64,000 nucleotides of DNA from Hyphomicrobiales bacterium (GCA_900472785.1 UCJH01000028.1:45031-109030), one strand, 5' to 3'. Positions 17,623-27,444 are shown, counted from the stretch's first letter. Numbers and translations: made by a program. The notes: a model not told the origin generated them from the sequence alone.

Positions 17623-18540
17623 TCACTCCGGCACAGCAGGCAGAACAGTTGCGCGCGTCTTCAATTGCCGCTCGCGGAAGAAGATGAAAAGTCCGGAGGC
17701 GACGATAAGCGCCGCGCCTGTCAGCATGCTCAGCCGCGGTACATCGCCGAAGAAAATCCAGCCGAACACCACCGCCCAGAGCAGCAGCGTATATTGCAGC
17801 GGCGCCACCGTTGCCGCATCCGAGATCTTCAGGGCACGGTTGACCAGCATATGGGCGGCCATCGCGATAATACCGAGGAGACCGAGCAGCGCCAGGTCGA
17901 CACCGGACGAAATCGGCGCCCAGTCGAACGGCACGAAGGCAAGGCCGGCAAGGGCTGCCCCGGCCACCTGAAAGAAAACCAGGGTCTTGTCCGGCGTGTT
18001 GCGCAGGCCGCGACCCGACAGCAGCATGAAGGCGAAGGCCGCGCTGCCGACGATCGAGATGAGGGCAGGGAGGGTGAACATCGCCCTCGACGGTTCGAGC
18101 GTGATGATAACGCCGACAAAACCGGCGGCAATGGCGCACCAGCGCCGCCAGCCGACTGTCTCCCCCAGCAAAAGAGGGGACGCCGCCGCAACATAAATCG
18201 GTGCCGCCAGCCAGTAGGTCATGACATCGGCCAGCGGCAGATACATCACCGCATAGTAGAAGCAGAAAACCTCCAGGGTGGAAAACACCACACGGGCGAA
18301 CTGCATCCATGGCTGCTCGGCCGAGGTGATGGATTTGAGGCCGGCCTGCCAGAGGAATGGCGCCAGAATGACGAGCGCCGCCAGACTGCGGATCAGGATG
18401 ACCTGTCCGAGCCCGTAGCTCGCCACCAGCCATTTTCCCATCGCATCGTTAAGGGCAAACATCAGCATGCCCAGGAGCATGATCAGCGGACCTGCAAGCG
18501 GCGAAATTGTCGTCCCGGCACGGGTTTCCGGAGTAGTCAC
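17623..18540 (-). CDS. DMT-superfamily transporter (EamA)
   Basis: 305 residues with about ten membrane helices arranged as two EamA repeats. It has characteristic stretches such as MFALNDAMGKWLVASYGLGQV, RSLAALVIL and LQYTLLLWAVVFGWIFFGD. The start is GTG at 18540, with GGGAGG six bases upstream. EamA proteins move small metabolites, often exporting them. It lies 40 bp after the enolase-superfamily gene on the same strand, so the two are likely co-transcribed. The substrate is unknown. It converges with the TRAP operon, with the terminator between them. Confidence 0.85.
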   Translation of the reverse strand: MTTPETRAGTTISPLAGPLIMLLGMLMFALNDAMGKWLVASYGLGQVILIRSLAALVILAPFLWQAGLKSITSAEQPWMQFARVVFSTLEVFCFYYAVMYLPLADVMTYWLAAPIYVAAASPLLLGETVGWRRWCAIAAGFVGVIITLEPSRAMFTLPALISIVGSAAFAFMLLSGRGLRNTPDKTLVFFQVAGAALAGLAFVPFDWAPISSGVDLALLGLLGIIAMAAHMLVNRALKISDAATVAPLQYTLLLWAVVFGWIFFGDVPRLSMLTGAALIVASGLFIFFRERQLKTRATVLPAVPE

Positions 18541-18580
18541 GCAAGACCTCCCAATCTTCTTTTCTCAGGCGTACGATGCT

Positions 18581-19783
18581 TTACAGGCTGGCCGCATCCG
18601 AAAGGCGGCGGCTGACCGTGAAGGCGCGATCCAGTTCCGGGTTGAGTTCCATGCCAAGGCCGGCGCCGGGGGGAACGGTGATCATCCCGTTTTTCACCTC
18701 CGGCAACGCCGTCACCAGATCCCGATACCAGGTGCGGTAGAATGCGCGCACGCTTTCCTGGACCAGCGCGTTTGGCGCGTTGAGAGACAGATGGGTGGAT
18801 GCGCACAGGACGACGGGTCCGGTACAGTCGTGGGGTGCGACCGGCAGGTGCCAGGCCTCGGCCATCGCGGCGATCTTGCGTGCCTCCGAGAGCCCGCCGC
18901 ACCAGGAAATGTCAAGCATGATCACCCCGGCCGCGCCGGTTTCCAGAAGATCGCGGAACGCCCAGCGCGAGCCGAGCGTCTCCGACGCCGAAATCGGTGC
19001 GGGCGACACGGCTGCATAGCGTGCAAGGCTAGACAGGCTGTCCATCTTGATCGGGTCTTCGTGCCAGAACGTTTTATACGGTGTCAATTCCTTGGCGATC
19101 TGCATGGCCGGCAACAATTGCCACATGGAGTGAAACTCGACCATGATATCCATCCTGTCGCCGACGGCTGTGCGGATCTTCTCAAAAGGCTCAAGCGCCT
19201 TTTTCAGGTCCGGCATCGAGATATATTGCCCGCGGGTCTTTTCCGCCGCCGCATCGAAGGGCCAGATCTTCATCGCCGTGATGCCCTCTTCAAGCAGCGA
19301 TTGGGCAAGTTCGTCGGCATTGTGGAGGAAGCCGTTGAGGTCGTCGTAGTCCTTGCCGTCCGAAAGGCCGTAATTGGAGGTCGTCTGTCCGGTGGCTTTC
19401 TTGATATATTCGCTCCCGGCACAGGTATTGTAGGTGCGGATCCCCTGACGGGTAAACCCGCCCAGCAACTGTGCGATCGGCATACCCGTCGCCTTGCCGA
19501 AAATATCCCAGAGCGCGATGTCGAAGGCGGAATTGCCACGCACTTCGGCCCCCGACGACCGAAACCCGAGATAGCCGACAAGGTCGGCGGCCAACAGGTC
19601 AATCTGCAGCGGATCACGGCCGATCACCCTTGGTGCAATATATTCATGCACGTAGGCCTCAACCGTCTGTGCACCGAAGAAGGTTTCTCCGAGACCGGTT
19701 AGGCCTTCGTCGGTATGAACCAGCAACCAAAGCAGGTTGGCACGCTCTGCAACGCGCACGGTTTCGAGGCCGGTGATTTTCAT
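18581..19783 (-). CDS. Enolase-superfamily (mandelate racemase/muconate lactonising) sugar-acid dehydratase
   Basis: 400 residues. Metal ligands appear as E216 (VEFHS), E242 (HEDP) and E268 (SETLGSRW). Asp291 (DISWCGG) and His318 (APHDCTGP) form the dyad expected of the mandelate racemase group, and Lys172 lies in MKIWPF. Most relatives with this pattern dehydrate aldonates (for example galactonate, gluconate or mannonate) in the cytoplasm. The exact substrate cannot be told from the sequence. It sits between a GntR gene and a DMT transporter on the same strand, forming a small unit beside the XylD/XylX cluster. Confidence 0.83.
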   Translation of the reverse strand: MKITGLETVRVAERANLLWLLVHTDEGLTGLGETFFGAQTVEAYVHEYIAPRVIGRDPLQIDLLAADLVGYLGFRSSGAEVRGNSAFDIALWDIFGKATGMPIAQLLGGFTRQGIRTYNTCAGSEYIKKATGQTTSNYGLSDGKDYDDLNGFLHNADELAQSLLEEGITAMKIWPFDAAAEKTRGQYISMPDLKKALEPFEKIRTAVGDRMDIMVEFHSMWQLLPAMQIAKELTPYKTFWHEDPIKMDSLSSLARYAAVSPAPISASETLGSRWAFRDLLETGAAGVIMLDISWCGGLSEARKIAAMAEAWHLPVAPHDCTGPVVLCASTHLSLNAPNALVQESVRAFYRTWYRDLVTALPEVKNGMITVPPGAGLGMELNPELDRAFTVSRRLSDAASL

Positions 19784-19804
19784 GGGTGGATTCTCCTGGA
19801 TGTC

Positions 19805-20518
19805 TCAAACCAGGCCTGCGGTAAGCAGTGCCTTGATGCTTTGATCGAAATGCCGGTTCATCAACACGGCCGCGGCCTGCGGATTGCCGTCGACGATTGC
19901 CAGCGCGAGGTCCTCGTGCAGCGCATTCATCGCCCGACGTTCATCATCATCGACACGACTTTTCCAGCCGATCGGCCATGTCTGGCGGGTCACGCCCTGG
20001 AAGGCCCCAATGATCAACGCGAAGACCGGGTTACGGGAGGCGCGGGCGATGGCTGCGTGAAAGGCGATATCATGCTCCATGATCGCCATGGGATGGGCGA
20101 TGGCTTGTGCCATGGCCTGGGCGTGATCAAGGATCAGCTGCGCTTCTGCCTCTGTGCGCCGGAGTGCGGCCAGCGTCGCCGTGCGTGCCTCGATCGTGCG
20201 GCGCACATCGTAGATCTGCAGGATGTCGATCTGGTCTGTCACCACGCCATGTTCGATCATCATCGCCATCGAAGCATCGTCAAGTGGGGCAATCGTCGGC
20301 CTTTTGCCCACGCCCAGATCGACAAGACGCAAGGCGGCCAGCGAGCGCAGTGCTTCGCGAGTCACTGTCCTGGATACCTGAAACTGTTCGGAAAGAGCCG
20401 CCTCGGCCGGCAAATGATCGCCCGGTTTAAGCTCCTTGTCGCGTATCAGGCGCGTTATCGATGCAATCGCACCTGCGACAAAATCGCAATGGACAAGCGG
20501 AACAGCGGTATTGCCCAT
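19805..20518 (-). CDS. GntR-family regulator (FCD domain)
   Basis: 237 residues. The winged helix is DHLPAEAALSEQFQVSRTVTREALRSL, with the wing reading LGVGKRPTIAPLD. The FCD domain follows, with HDIAFHAAIARAS and HEDLALAIVDGN carrying the expected His ligands. It is the first gene of the unit with the enolase-superfamily dehydratase and the DMT transporter and most likely controls them. A 23-bp palindrome directly upstream (20538-20560) is a likely self-operator. It differs clearly from the GntR protein at 12598. Confidence 0.88.
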   Translation of the reverse strand: MGNTAVPLVHCDFVAGAIASITRLIRDKELKPGDHLPAEAALSEQFQVSRTVTREALRSLAALRLVDLGVGKRPTIAPLDDASMAMMIEHGVVTDQIDILQIYDVRRTIEARTATLAALRRTEAEAQLILDHAQAMAQAIAHPMAIMEHDIAFHAAIARASRNPVFALIIGAFQGVTRQTWPIGWKSRVDDDERRAMNALHEDLALAIVDGNPQAAAVLMNRHFDQSIKALLTAGLV

Positions 20519-20537
20519 GAGGTGTCCTCCATCTTAC

Positions 20538-20560
20538 GGAAAGCTATAGTACAGCTTTCC
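20538..20560. promoter_or_regulatory. Palindrome upstream of GntR gene, probable operator
   Basis: GGAAAGCT (20538-20545) and AGCTTTCC (20553-20560) form a perfect 8-bp inverted repeat with a 7-base centre. It lies 20 bp before the start of the reverse-strand GntR gene, where an autoregulatory operator would be expected. Confidence 0.45.
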
Positions 20561-20692
20561 ACAAATATGAAGGCTTTACATGGCTCGCGCTGCGCTAACG
20601 CAAACCGAAACCGGTGCCGCCGCTTGCATTTGAGGCGCGTTAACGGGGCCGGGTGGCTCCGGTTGTCATTAGATAAATGGCATAGAGCGACT

Positions 20693-20962
20693 GCGTGTCT
20701 TCGCAGCCGGATCCATGTTCCGCTCAAGATGGAAGGAGATGTGATCGGTGCACTGAGCTGTTCGTCACATCAGGTAAGGCTCTATACGATGGAAGACATC
20801 GTCAACGCCCGCTCCCTGGCGGATTTTCTTTCACCCTATTTCTTCGCTTTGCGGGCAGCCCCGCAGGCCCAGCAATCGGCGATCGTGGAGGCAGAGTTCC
20901 TCATTTTCCAAAGATTCCGACGAGGGGCAAAGGAACTGGCAAGTTTGTATGGGAAAGGCTGA
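20693..20962 (+). pseudogene. GAF-domain protein, C-terminal remnant
   Basis: The frame ending at 20962 reads HVPLKMEGDVIGALSCSSH, then YTMEDIVNARSLADFLSPY. It has the shape of the last strands and helix of a GAF domain, where a GALSLSS-like strand is followed by a D-I helix. The rest of such a protein is missing: the upstream part of the open frame runs across the reverse-strand GntR gene and is not related. An ATG at 20729 could start a short product, but it would be only part of a domain. Confidence 0.5.
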
Positions 20963-21324
20963 CGGCAGCAATGCGGCATGGGGCGGCTGCCGGTAGGCTT
21001 GGTCGAGGAAAGAGAATGAAAATGGAACGCCATCCCGCAGGAACTCTTCGAGCATATTACGGGCAGACGTCGATAGATTTTCTAGCCGAGATCGTCTCTG
21101 GAAAACTTACAAGGTACGCGAATGGTGATTGGGCGCGAAACTGATGGCGCTGGATTATAGTGCATGCGCGCAGGTGCAATTGAGCAACCCATCACCCACG
21201 TCGAACCTACGGCGACCCTTTCCCGGTCAATTGAAAGGTATTTAGGTCTCCGACTTTCTTCGGCGATGCGTCAATCTGGGCAAAAGTGACGTGGTTACAG
21301 GGGGAATACAATATGCGCCCGATC
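20963..21324. other. Intergenic region between GAF remnant and amide operon end
   Basis: No convincing gene. A forward frame from 20971 to 21144 could encode 57 residues, but it has no clear ribosome site or family. The 3' end of the reverse-strand amide operon must terminate here; I see no strong stem followed by T residues. Confidence 0.3.
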
Positions 21325-23004
21325 TTAACTTCGCAAATTCCTTCGATAGACCTCAGGGTCGGGGATCGGAACGGCTCCGATGAGCTCTCGGGTATAGCTA
21401 TCACGCTGTTCTTCGAACACCTGCCGGCGTGTGCCCATCTCCACCAGTTCGCCGTCGCGCATGACCGCAACGGAGTGAGCCATCTTTTCGATCACGGCCA
21501 TGTCGTGGGAAATGAAGAGGTAAGCGAGCCCCATCTGCTCTTGTAATTCCAGCATCAGGTCGAGCACGCGGGCACGGACCGAGACATCCAGTGCCGCCAC
21601 ACTTTCATCGGCAATCAGAAGCTTGGGTTCGAGCGCGAGAGCTCGTGCAATACAAATGCGCTGACGCTGGCCGCCGGAAAATTCGTGTGGGTAGCGTTCC
21701 GCCGCATCTGGCGTCAGGCCAACGCGCTTGAGGAGGGCCGCTACCCGATCGCGGCGTTCGGAGGCGTTGTCGATGTTGTGAATGACGAGAGGTTCGGCGA
21801 TCGCCGTGCCAACATTCATGCGCGGATCGAGCGAGGCATAAGGATCCTGAAAGATCATCTGCGCGGTGCGGCGGATCGGCTGCATGGCGCGGGCGGAGAG
21901 GCCGGCGATATCCTGTCCGTCAATACGCACGCTGCCCTTGAACGGGATGAGACCGAGCACGGCCTTGCCGGTGGTCGATTTTCCCGAGCCGCTTTCACCG
22001 ACGAGGCCCAAAGTCTGACCGGCCTGCAGCCGGAAGCTGATGCCTTTCACCGTCGGCTGTGCTTCCGCGCCACGGCCGAACCAGCCGCTTTTGCCGGCAT
22101 AGGTCACGGTGAGATCGGAGACTTCGAGGACGGGTTTGGGGAAATGCGGGCGGACCGGGGCGGAAGAAACACGCGGAGGTTGGTCCGTGCCGGCATAGGT
22201 GCCGAGCCGCGGGACTGCGGCAAGCAATTCGCGGGTATAGGCGGCCGCCGGGCGGCGAAAGATTTCCAACACATCGCCCTGCTCGACGGTCTTTCCATTC
22301 TGCATGATCACCACGCGATCAGCTATTTCGGCGACAACGCCCATATCGTGAGTGATCATGACGATTGAGGTACCGAATTCCTGCTTCAGTTCGCGCATCA
22401 ACTTGAGGATCTGCGCCTGCACGGTGACGTCGAGCGCGGTCGTCGGCTCGTCGGCGATCAACACCTTCGGTCGGCAGGAGAGCGCCATCGCGATCATGAC
22501 ACGCTGACGCATGCCACCGGAAAGCTCGTGCGGATATTGCGTCATGCGGCGGGTAGGATCGCGGATGCGGACGGCATCAAGCATGCGCCGCGCCACATCT
22601 TCCGCATTGGCCGTATCCTGATGCTCGCGGATCGCCTCGACAAGCTGGGTGCCGACGGTCATGACCGGGTTGAGCGAGGTCATCGGCTCCTGGAAAATCA
22701 TCGCCACGTCGCCGCCACGCACCTGCCGCATCGCCCTTTCAGACAGGCGTAGCAAGTCGATTTCGCCGAGCCGGATTTCACCGGAGGCAACCCGCAACGA
22801 AGCTTTGGGCAAGAGCCCCATGATCGCAAGGGAGGTCACAGACTTGCCGGAGCCGGACTCGCCGGCAAGGCAAAGCGTTTCCCCTGCGGCGAGGTCGAAG
22901 CTGATACCGTCGAGGATGCGCTTCAGCCCGCTCGGCGTGCGTGCGTCGATCGAGAGGTCGCGGACCGAAAGGACGGTTGCGGGGCGGGACGTGGTGTTGC
23001 TCAT
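21325..23004 (-). CDS. ABC transporter, fused double ATP-binding protein (DppD-DppF type)
   Basis: 559 residues with two complete ABC domains. The first has [16 protein letters not shown] and [11 protein letters not shown]. The second has [17 protein letters not shown] and [11 protein letters not shown], so its Walker B region has Ser in place of Pro, as in many Dpp/Opp ATPases. It energises the peptide-family importer encoded upstream. It is the last gene of the reverse-strand amide operon and overlaps the formamidase gene by 4 bases. Fusion of the two ATPases is common in rhizobial Dpp-type systems. Confidence 0.93.
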   Translation of the reverse strand: MSNTTSRPATVLSVRDLSIDARTPSGLKRILDGISFDLAAGETLCLAGESGSGKSVTSLAIMGLLPKASLRVASGEIRLGEIDLLRLSERAMRQVRGGDVAMIFQEPMTSLNPVMTVGTQLVEAIREHQDTANAEDVARRMLDAVRIRDPTRRMTQYPHELSGGMRQRVMIAMALSCRPKVLIADEPTTALDVTVQAQILKLMRELKQEFGTSIVMITHDMGVVAEIADRVVIMQNGKTVEQGDVLEIFRRPAAAYTRELLAAVPRLGTYAGTDQPPRVSSAPVRPHFPKPVLEVSDLTVTYAGKSGWFGRGAEAQPTVKGISFRLQAGQTLGLVGESGSGKSTTGKAVLGLIPFKGSVRIDGQDIAGLSARAMQPIRRTAQMIFQDPYASLDPRMNVGTAIAEPLVIHNIDNASERRDRVAALLKRVGLTPDAAERYPHEFSGGQRQRICIARALALEPKLLIADESVAALDVSVRARVLDLMLELQEQMGLAYLFISHDMAVIEKMAHSVAVMRDGELVEMGTRRQVFEEQRDSYTRELIGAVPIPDPEVYRRNLRS

Positions 23005-23945
23005 ACGAAGACGATTCTCGGAAAGTAGAAGGAAACGACCCAGTTCGGCATATCGACGATCTCGCTGATCCGGAGATCGCCGCAGACCGAGCAGAGCATA
23101 TAGGCATCGACCGGGTTCATGCCGTGTTCGGCGGTGAGCAGATCGACCATGCGCATGACGGCTTCGCGGGCGCCGGTCATCAGGTCGGGGCCGATGCCGG
23201 TCGTCACCTCGTAGCCGGCGCCATCGAGATGGCGGGTCACGGGTTCGAAGGTGGTGAAGCGGGGGGTCTGCAGATTGGCGCCCTTGACGAGATCCAGCGT
23301 CAGCTCGACGTTCATCTGACTTTCGATGGCGGTGCCGCAGACTTCGCCGTCACCCTGGGCCGCATGGGTATCGCCGACCGAGAAGAGGGCGCCCTGCACC
23401 TCGATCGGCAGATAGAGCGTCACGCCTGCCGAGAGATCGCGGATATCCAAGTTGCCGCCGACACGGCGGGGCGGAACGACGGAGTGCAGGCCGGCCTCTG
23501 CCGGGGCGACACCGATCGTCCCGGTAAAGGGTTTCAACGGAACGCGACCACCGGGGCCGAAGGCGGACGGCGCCATCAAGGCAGTGTCGTATGTCCAGAT
23601 ATGCAGAGCAGGATCCTTGAACTGATCCGCCAGCAACCCGAAGCCAGGAATATTGGCGGTCCAGCCATAGCCGCAAGGATGAAACTTGCGGATGGTTACC
23701 TTCAGGGCGTCGCCTGGCTCAGCGCCTTCGATATAGACCGGCCCGGAGACCGGGTTGATCTTTCCAAAATCGAGATTTGTGAGCGTATCGAGCGTCGCAT
23801 CTGGGCCAAGCTGGCCCCCGGACGAATCCAGGCATTCGAACAGGATCGTTTCACCCGGCTTTGCGGTCAGCGCAGGCGGAAAATCCTTGTTCCAGCCGAA
23901 ATTGTGCTGGGCGCTGTGGATTGTGTATTTGCAAGCGACACACAT
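23001..23945 (-). CDS. Acetamidase/formamidase family amidohydrolase
   Basis: 314 residues, the typical length for the FmdA_AmdA family. It begins with HNFGWNKDFPPALTAKPGETILFE and has GPVYIEGAEPGDALKV, the GDTHAAQGDGEVCGTAIE block with metal-binding acidic and His residues, and a final PNWVVSFYFP. It hydrolyses formamide or short aliphatic amides to ammonia and the acid. It is embedded between the binding protein and the ATPase of a peptide-type ABC importer and downstream of AmiC/AmiR-like regulators, so amides are the likely imported substrate. Confidence 0.88.
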   Translation of the reverse strand: MCVACKYTIHSAQHNFGWNKDFPPALTAKPGETILFECLDSSGGQLGPDATLDTLTNLDFGKINPVSGPVYIEGAEPGDALKVTIRKFHPCGYGWTANIPGFGLLADQFKDPALHIWTYDTALMAPSAFGPGGRVPLKPFTGTIGVAPAEAGLHSVVPPRRVGGNLDIRDLSAGVTLYLPIEVQGALFSVGDTHAAQGDGEVCGTAIESQMNVELTLDLVKGANLQTPRFTTFEPVTRHLDGAGYEVTTGIGPDLMTGAREAVMRMVDLLTAEHGMNPVDAYMLCSVCGDLRISEIVDMPNWVVSFYFPRIVFV

Positions 23946-24026
23946 GGCGATGCCTCGACGTTTCTTGGTTGTTTCCTCGATAGGGTACCTTCCCCCGCGC
24001 GGGCGGGAGAAGGCATGTGTTTCAGC

Positions 24027-25646
24027 TCAGGGCTTCACGAAGATCGCGTCGTAATTGATAACGCGGGTCGGATCGATGTAGATGTTGTCCGGGCCACCCA
24101 TGCGAGCGGACTTGGCGACGACACGGCGTTCGTTGATGACCGGCACCCACGGCGCGTCCGCCATGATATCGGTGAAAATCTTGCCCCAGACAGCCTGACG
24201 CTCGGCAACCTGAGCCGGGTCGGACATGGCGTCGGCCGCCGTCGCCCGCTTGTCGAGATCCTCGTTGCAATACCACGACCAGTTCCAGCCGCCCTGCACC
24301 GCGCCGGCGCAACCGAGGATCGGGCCATAGAAGTTGGACGGATCCGGGAAGTCGGCAATCCAGGCCATGCCGCCCGACCAGATCATCGGTGCTTCGCCTT
24401 CCGTTCCGCCGGCTGCAATCACGTTGCCCTGCGCCAAAGCACGGATTTCAGCCTTGATGCCGATGGCGGCGAGATCCTGCTGGATTGCCTGGGCGATACG
24501 CGGCTGCGGATCGGTGTTGGTGGCATAGAGCACCGTTTCGAAGCCATCTGCGTAGCCGGCTTCGGCCAGCAGGGCCTTCGCCCTCTCGACATCATAGGCA
24601 TAGCCGGTGAAGGCCTTGTCATAACCCGGCATCAGCCGAGGCAGCGGCTGAGTGGCGGCCGTGGCGCGGCCGTTCAGGATGCGGGTGATGCGCTCCTTGT
24701 TAATGGCCATGTTGACAGCCTGACGCACCTTCACGTCGTCAAACGGCTTTACCTTAGTGTTCAAGGTAACATAACCGGTGTGCAGTTGTTCGCCGTCGAC
24801 GATCATCTGCGCGCCTTCGGGCGAATTCTTGATTTCGAGGAACTTGGCCGGCGGAATGCCGTCGCCGGCGATATCGACTTCACCCTTCTGGAGGCGCAGC
24901 AGCGCTACCAGCGGCTCCTGGCCGACTTCGACCTTGAAGCTGTCGATATGCGGCATGTCCTTGACGAAATAATCCTTGTTGCGCTCGAAAACGAGCTGCT
25001 GGCCGATCGTCCAGTCCTTCAGGATGAACGTGCCGGAACCGACCGGCTTCTTGCCGAAGTCACCGGCGGCCGCTTCAACGGCTTCCTTCGGTACGATAGA
25101 GGCGAAGTTGATCGCCAGCACATGCAGGAAGGTCGCATCCGGGCGTGACAGCTTGAAGATGACGGTGCCGTCATCCGGCGTCTCGATACCCGAAAGTGTC
25201 TCGGACTTGCCGCCGGTCACATCGTCGAAACCGGCGATCGCGCCGAAGAAGCCGGCGCCGGGGCCTTGCGTCTTCGGATTGACGGCGCGTTCGATCGAAT
25301 ACTTGACGTCGGAAGCGACAACTTCGCGACCGTTCGAGAACTTGACGCCCTTGCGCAATTTGAACTCATATGTGAGGCCGTCCGGCGCAACGGTAAAGCT
25401 TTCGGCAAGCGACGGAACGATCTTGGCGGTACCCGGCTCGTAATCGACGAGACGGGAGAACAGGCTCTTGATCATCGACCAGTTGACCCAGTCATAGCCG
25501 ATGGCCGGATCGAGCGTGGTGATGTCGTCCTTGTAGGTGACGACGATATCGCCGCCCTGGGCAGGTGCATCCTGCGCGCTGGCTGCGAACGGCATCAGCG
25601 CGAGAAACGCCGCTGCGGTGGTGCTGAGAAGCATGCGTCTGAACAT
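24027..25646 (-). CDS. ABC transporter periplasmic binding protein (SBP family 5, peptide/amide type)
   Basis: 539 residues from the ATG at 25646, which begins a signal peptide (MFRRMLLSTTAAAFLALMPF, cut after ASA). The frame stays open far upstream, across the permease gene, but that part is not protein-like. Family 5 features include DITTLDPAIGYDWVNW, GLTYEFKLRKGVKFSNG and VRQAVNMAINKERI. It binds the substrate in the periplasm. The neighbouring amidase and AmiC-like sensor suggest an amide or amidated peptide. It lies 29 bp after the DppB-type permease gene. Confidence 0.92.
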   Translation of the reverse strand: MFRRMLLSTTAAAFLALMPFAASAQDAPAQGGDIVVTYKDDITTLDPAIGYDWVNWSMIKSLFSRLVDYEPGTAKIVPSLAESFTVAPDGLTYEFKLRKGVKFSNGREVVASDVKYSIERAVNPKTQGPGAGFFGAIAGFDDVTGGKSETLSGIETPDDGTVIFKLSRPDATFLHVLAINFASIVPKEAVEAAAGDFGKKPVGSGTFILKDWTIGQQLVFERNKDYFVKDMPHIDSFKVEVGQEPLVALLRLQKGEVDIAGDGIPPAKFLEIKNSPEGAQMIVDGEQLHTGYVTLNTKVKPFDDVKVRQAVNMAINKERITRILNGRATAATQPLPRLMPGYDKAFTGYAYDVERAKALLAEAGYADGFETVLYATNTDPQPRIAQAIQQDLAAIGIKAEIRALAQGNVIAAGGTEGEAPMIWSGGMAWIADFPDPSNFYGPILGCAGAVQGGWNWSWYCNEDLDKRATAADAMSDPAQVAERQAVWGKIFTDIMADAPWVPVINERRVVAKSARMGGPDNIYIDPTRVINYDAIFVKP

Positions 25647-25675
25647 TTTGGTTCCCCTTTTTTGATCGCTGGGCT

Positions 25676-26596
25676 TCAGTTTGAACGGATGCGCGGGTCG
25701 ATGACCGGCGCGAGGAAATCGGCGACGAGGTTGCCGATAATGATGGCAAGCGCAGAGGTGAGCGTGACCCCCATGATGATCGGGATGTCCACCTGCTGGA
25801 TCGCCTGCCAGGCAAGCTGGCCGATGCCCGGCCAGCCATAGACGGCCTCCACCACCACCACGCCGCCCATGAACTGGCCGATATCGATGCCGATCATGGC
25901 GATGATCGGCAGCACGGCGTTGGGCAGCACATGGCGCAGGATGATGCGGCGCTGGGAAAGCCCCTTGGCGCGGGCGGTGCGGACGTAATCCTGATTGAGC
26001 ACATCGACGACAGCGGAGCGCACCATGCGCGCATACCAGCCAGCGCCGAGAATACCGAGCGTGGCGGCCGGCAGGACGACATGGGCAAGCGTGCCGTAAC
26101 CGGACATCGGGAACCAGCCGAGCGTCGCGGCAAAGACATAAAGCAACAGCAGGGCGACCACGAATTGGGGTGCAGACACGCCGACGAAAGCCGTGGTCAT
26201 CACGGCGCGATCGATGAAGCGTCCGCGGTTGAGCGCTGCCAATGTTCCGAGCGTCACGCCGATAATGACTTCGATCAGGATACCGGCGGCCATCAGGGTG
26301 AGCGTCGCAGGCAAGCGGGCGAAGATGAGGGCGATGACTTCGGTCTTCTGCGCATAGGAGCGGCCAAGGTCGCCCTGCACCAGGCCGCCGATATAGTGCA
26401 TGAACTGGACGAGCAGTGGCTGGTCGAGGCCGAGTTCGTGGCGGATGTTGGCGACCGTCTGCGCCGTTGCGCTGCGACCCGCCAGCATCCGTGCGGGATC
26501 GGCCGGCAGCGCATAGAGCAGCACGAAGGTGATGGCGGCGACACCGAAAAGGATGAGCGCGGACTGCACGAGCCGCTTGGCGAGGACGGATAGCAT
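25676..26596 (-). CDS. ABC transporter permease (DppB type)
   Basis: 306 residues with six predicted membrane helices and the DppB N-terminus (RLVQSALILFGVAAITFVLLYALPADPARML). The EAA-type loop is YVRTARAKGLSQRRIILRHVLPNAVLP. It forms half of the membrane channel with the DppC-type protein, whose gene overlaps it by one base. Confidence 0.93.
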   Translation of the reverse strand: MLSVLAKRLVQSALILFGVAAITFVLLYALPADPARMLAGRSATAQTVANIRHELGLDQPLLVQFMHYIGGLVQGDLGRSYAQKTEVIALIFARLPATLTLMAAGILIEVIIGVTLGTLAALNRGRFIDRAVMTTAFVGVSAPQFVVALLLLYVFAATLGWFPMSGYGTLAHVVLPAATLGILGAGWYARMVRSAVVDVLNQDYVRTARAKGLSQRRIILRHVLPNAVLPIIAMIGIDIGQFMGGVVVVEAVYGWPGIGQLAWQAIQQVDIPIIMGVTLTSALAIIIGNLVADFLAPVIDPRIRSN

Positions 26597-27444
26597 CAGC
26601 CCCTCCCCCGCTGGGTCGGGTCGAGGATATCGCGCAAGGCATCACCGACGAGATTGAAGGCAAGTGCAGTCAAAAGGATCACGGCGCCAGGGAAGAACAC
26701 CAGCCAGGGAGCGGCCTGAAAATAGCTCTGGCTTTCGAAGATGATATTGCCCCAGGACGGGTCGGGCGGCTGCACGCCGATGCCGAGGAACGAGAGCGTG
26801 GCTTCGAGAAGCACCGTGGTCGCGATGCCAAGCGTACCCCAGACGATGGCCGTCGGAATGAGATGTGGCAGGATATGCAGGAACAGAATGCGACCATGCC
26901 CGGCGCCGAGAGAGCGCTCAGCCAGGATGAAATCGCGCTCCACCAGTCCGCGCGTCTCGGTATAGACGATACGCGCAACCTGCACCCAGTTGACCAGCGC
27001 GATGACCATTGCGACGATCCAGAGGCTGGGCTTCAGAAGAGCCGCGAGCACGATGGCGAGCAACAGCGCCGGGAAAGCCATCATCAGATCGGTGAACCGC
27101 ATCAGCAGATTGCCGGCCCAGCCGCGAATGTAACCGGCGGTTATACCCACAAACAGGCCGATGGCAACGGCGATGCCGTTGGCGACAAGGCCGATGATCA
27201 GCGATGTGCGGGCACCGAACAGCATGCGCGAGAACAGGTCACGCCCGAGCGTATCGGTGCCAAGCAGGAACGGACCACCGGGTGGCATTGGTGCGCCCTC
27301 GAGCGTCAGGCCGTCGAACATCTGTTCATCCGGATTGAACGGGGCAATAAGGGGAGCAGCAATCGCCATGACGATGACGGTGACAACGACGGCAAGGCCA
27401 AAAAGCGCGGTCGGCTGCCGGCAGATCTCGTTCAGGACACGCAT
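26596..27444 (-). CDS. ABC transporter permease (DppC type)
   Basis: 282 residues from the ATG at 27444, which overlaps the stop of the AmiR-like gene (ATGA); the open frame reaches further upstream, but only across that gene. It shows LLGTDTLGRDLFSRMLFGARTSL, typical of DppC, and the EAA loop FILAERSLGAGHGRILFLHILPHLIP. There are six membrane helices. The 4-base overlap with the antiterminator gene shows that regulator and transporter are one transcription unit. Confidence 0.93.
   Translation of the reverse strand: MRVLNEICRQPTALFGLAVVVTVIVMAIAAPLIAPFNPDEQMFDGLTLEGAPMPPGGPFLLGTDTLGRDLFSRMLFGARTSLIIGLVANGIAVAIGLFVGITAGYIRGWAGNLLMRFTDLMMAFPALLLAIVLAALLKPSLWIVAMVIALVNWVQVARIVYTETRGLVERDFILAERSLGAGHGRILFLHILPHLIPTAIVWGTLGIATTVLLEATLSFLGIGVQPPDPSWGNIIFESQSYFQAAPWLVFFPGAVILLTALAFNLVGDALRDILDPTQRGRG

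Noticed and set aside
22941-25148. 735-codon forward open frame
   Set aside because: It runs antisense to the formamidase and binding protein genes and has no family features; long antisense frames are common in GC-rich DNA.
25647-26663. In-frame extension that would make the family-5 binding protein 878 residues long
   Set aside because: The extra N-terminal codons are a shadow of the DppB-type permease gene on the same strand, are Arg/Pro-rich, and the true signal peptide starts at 25646.
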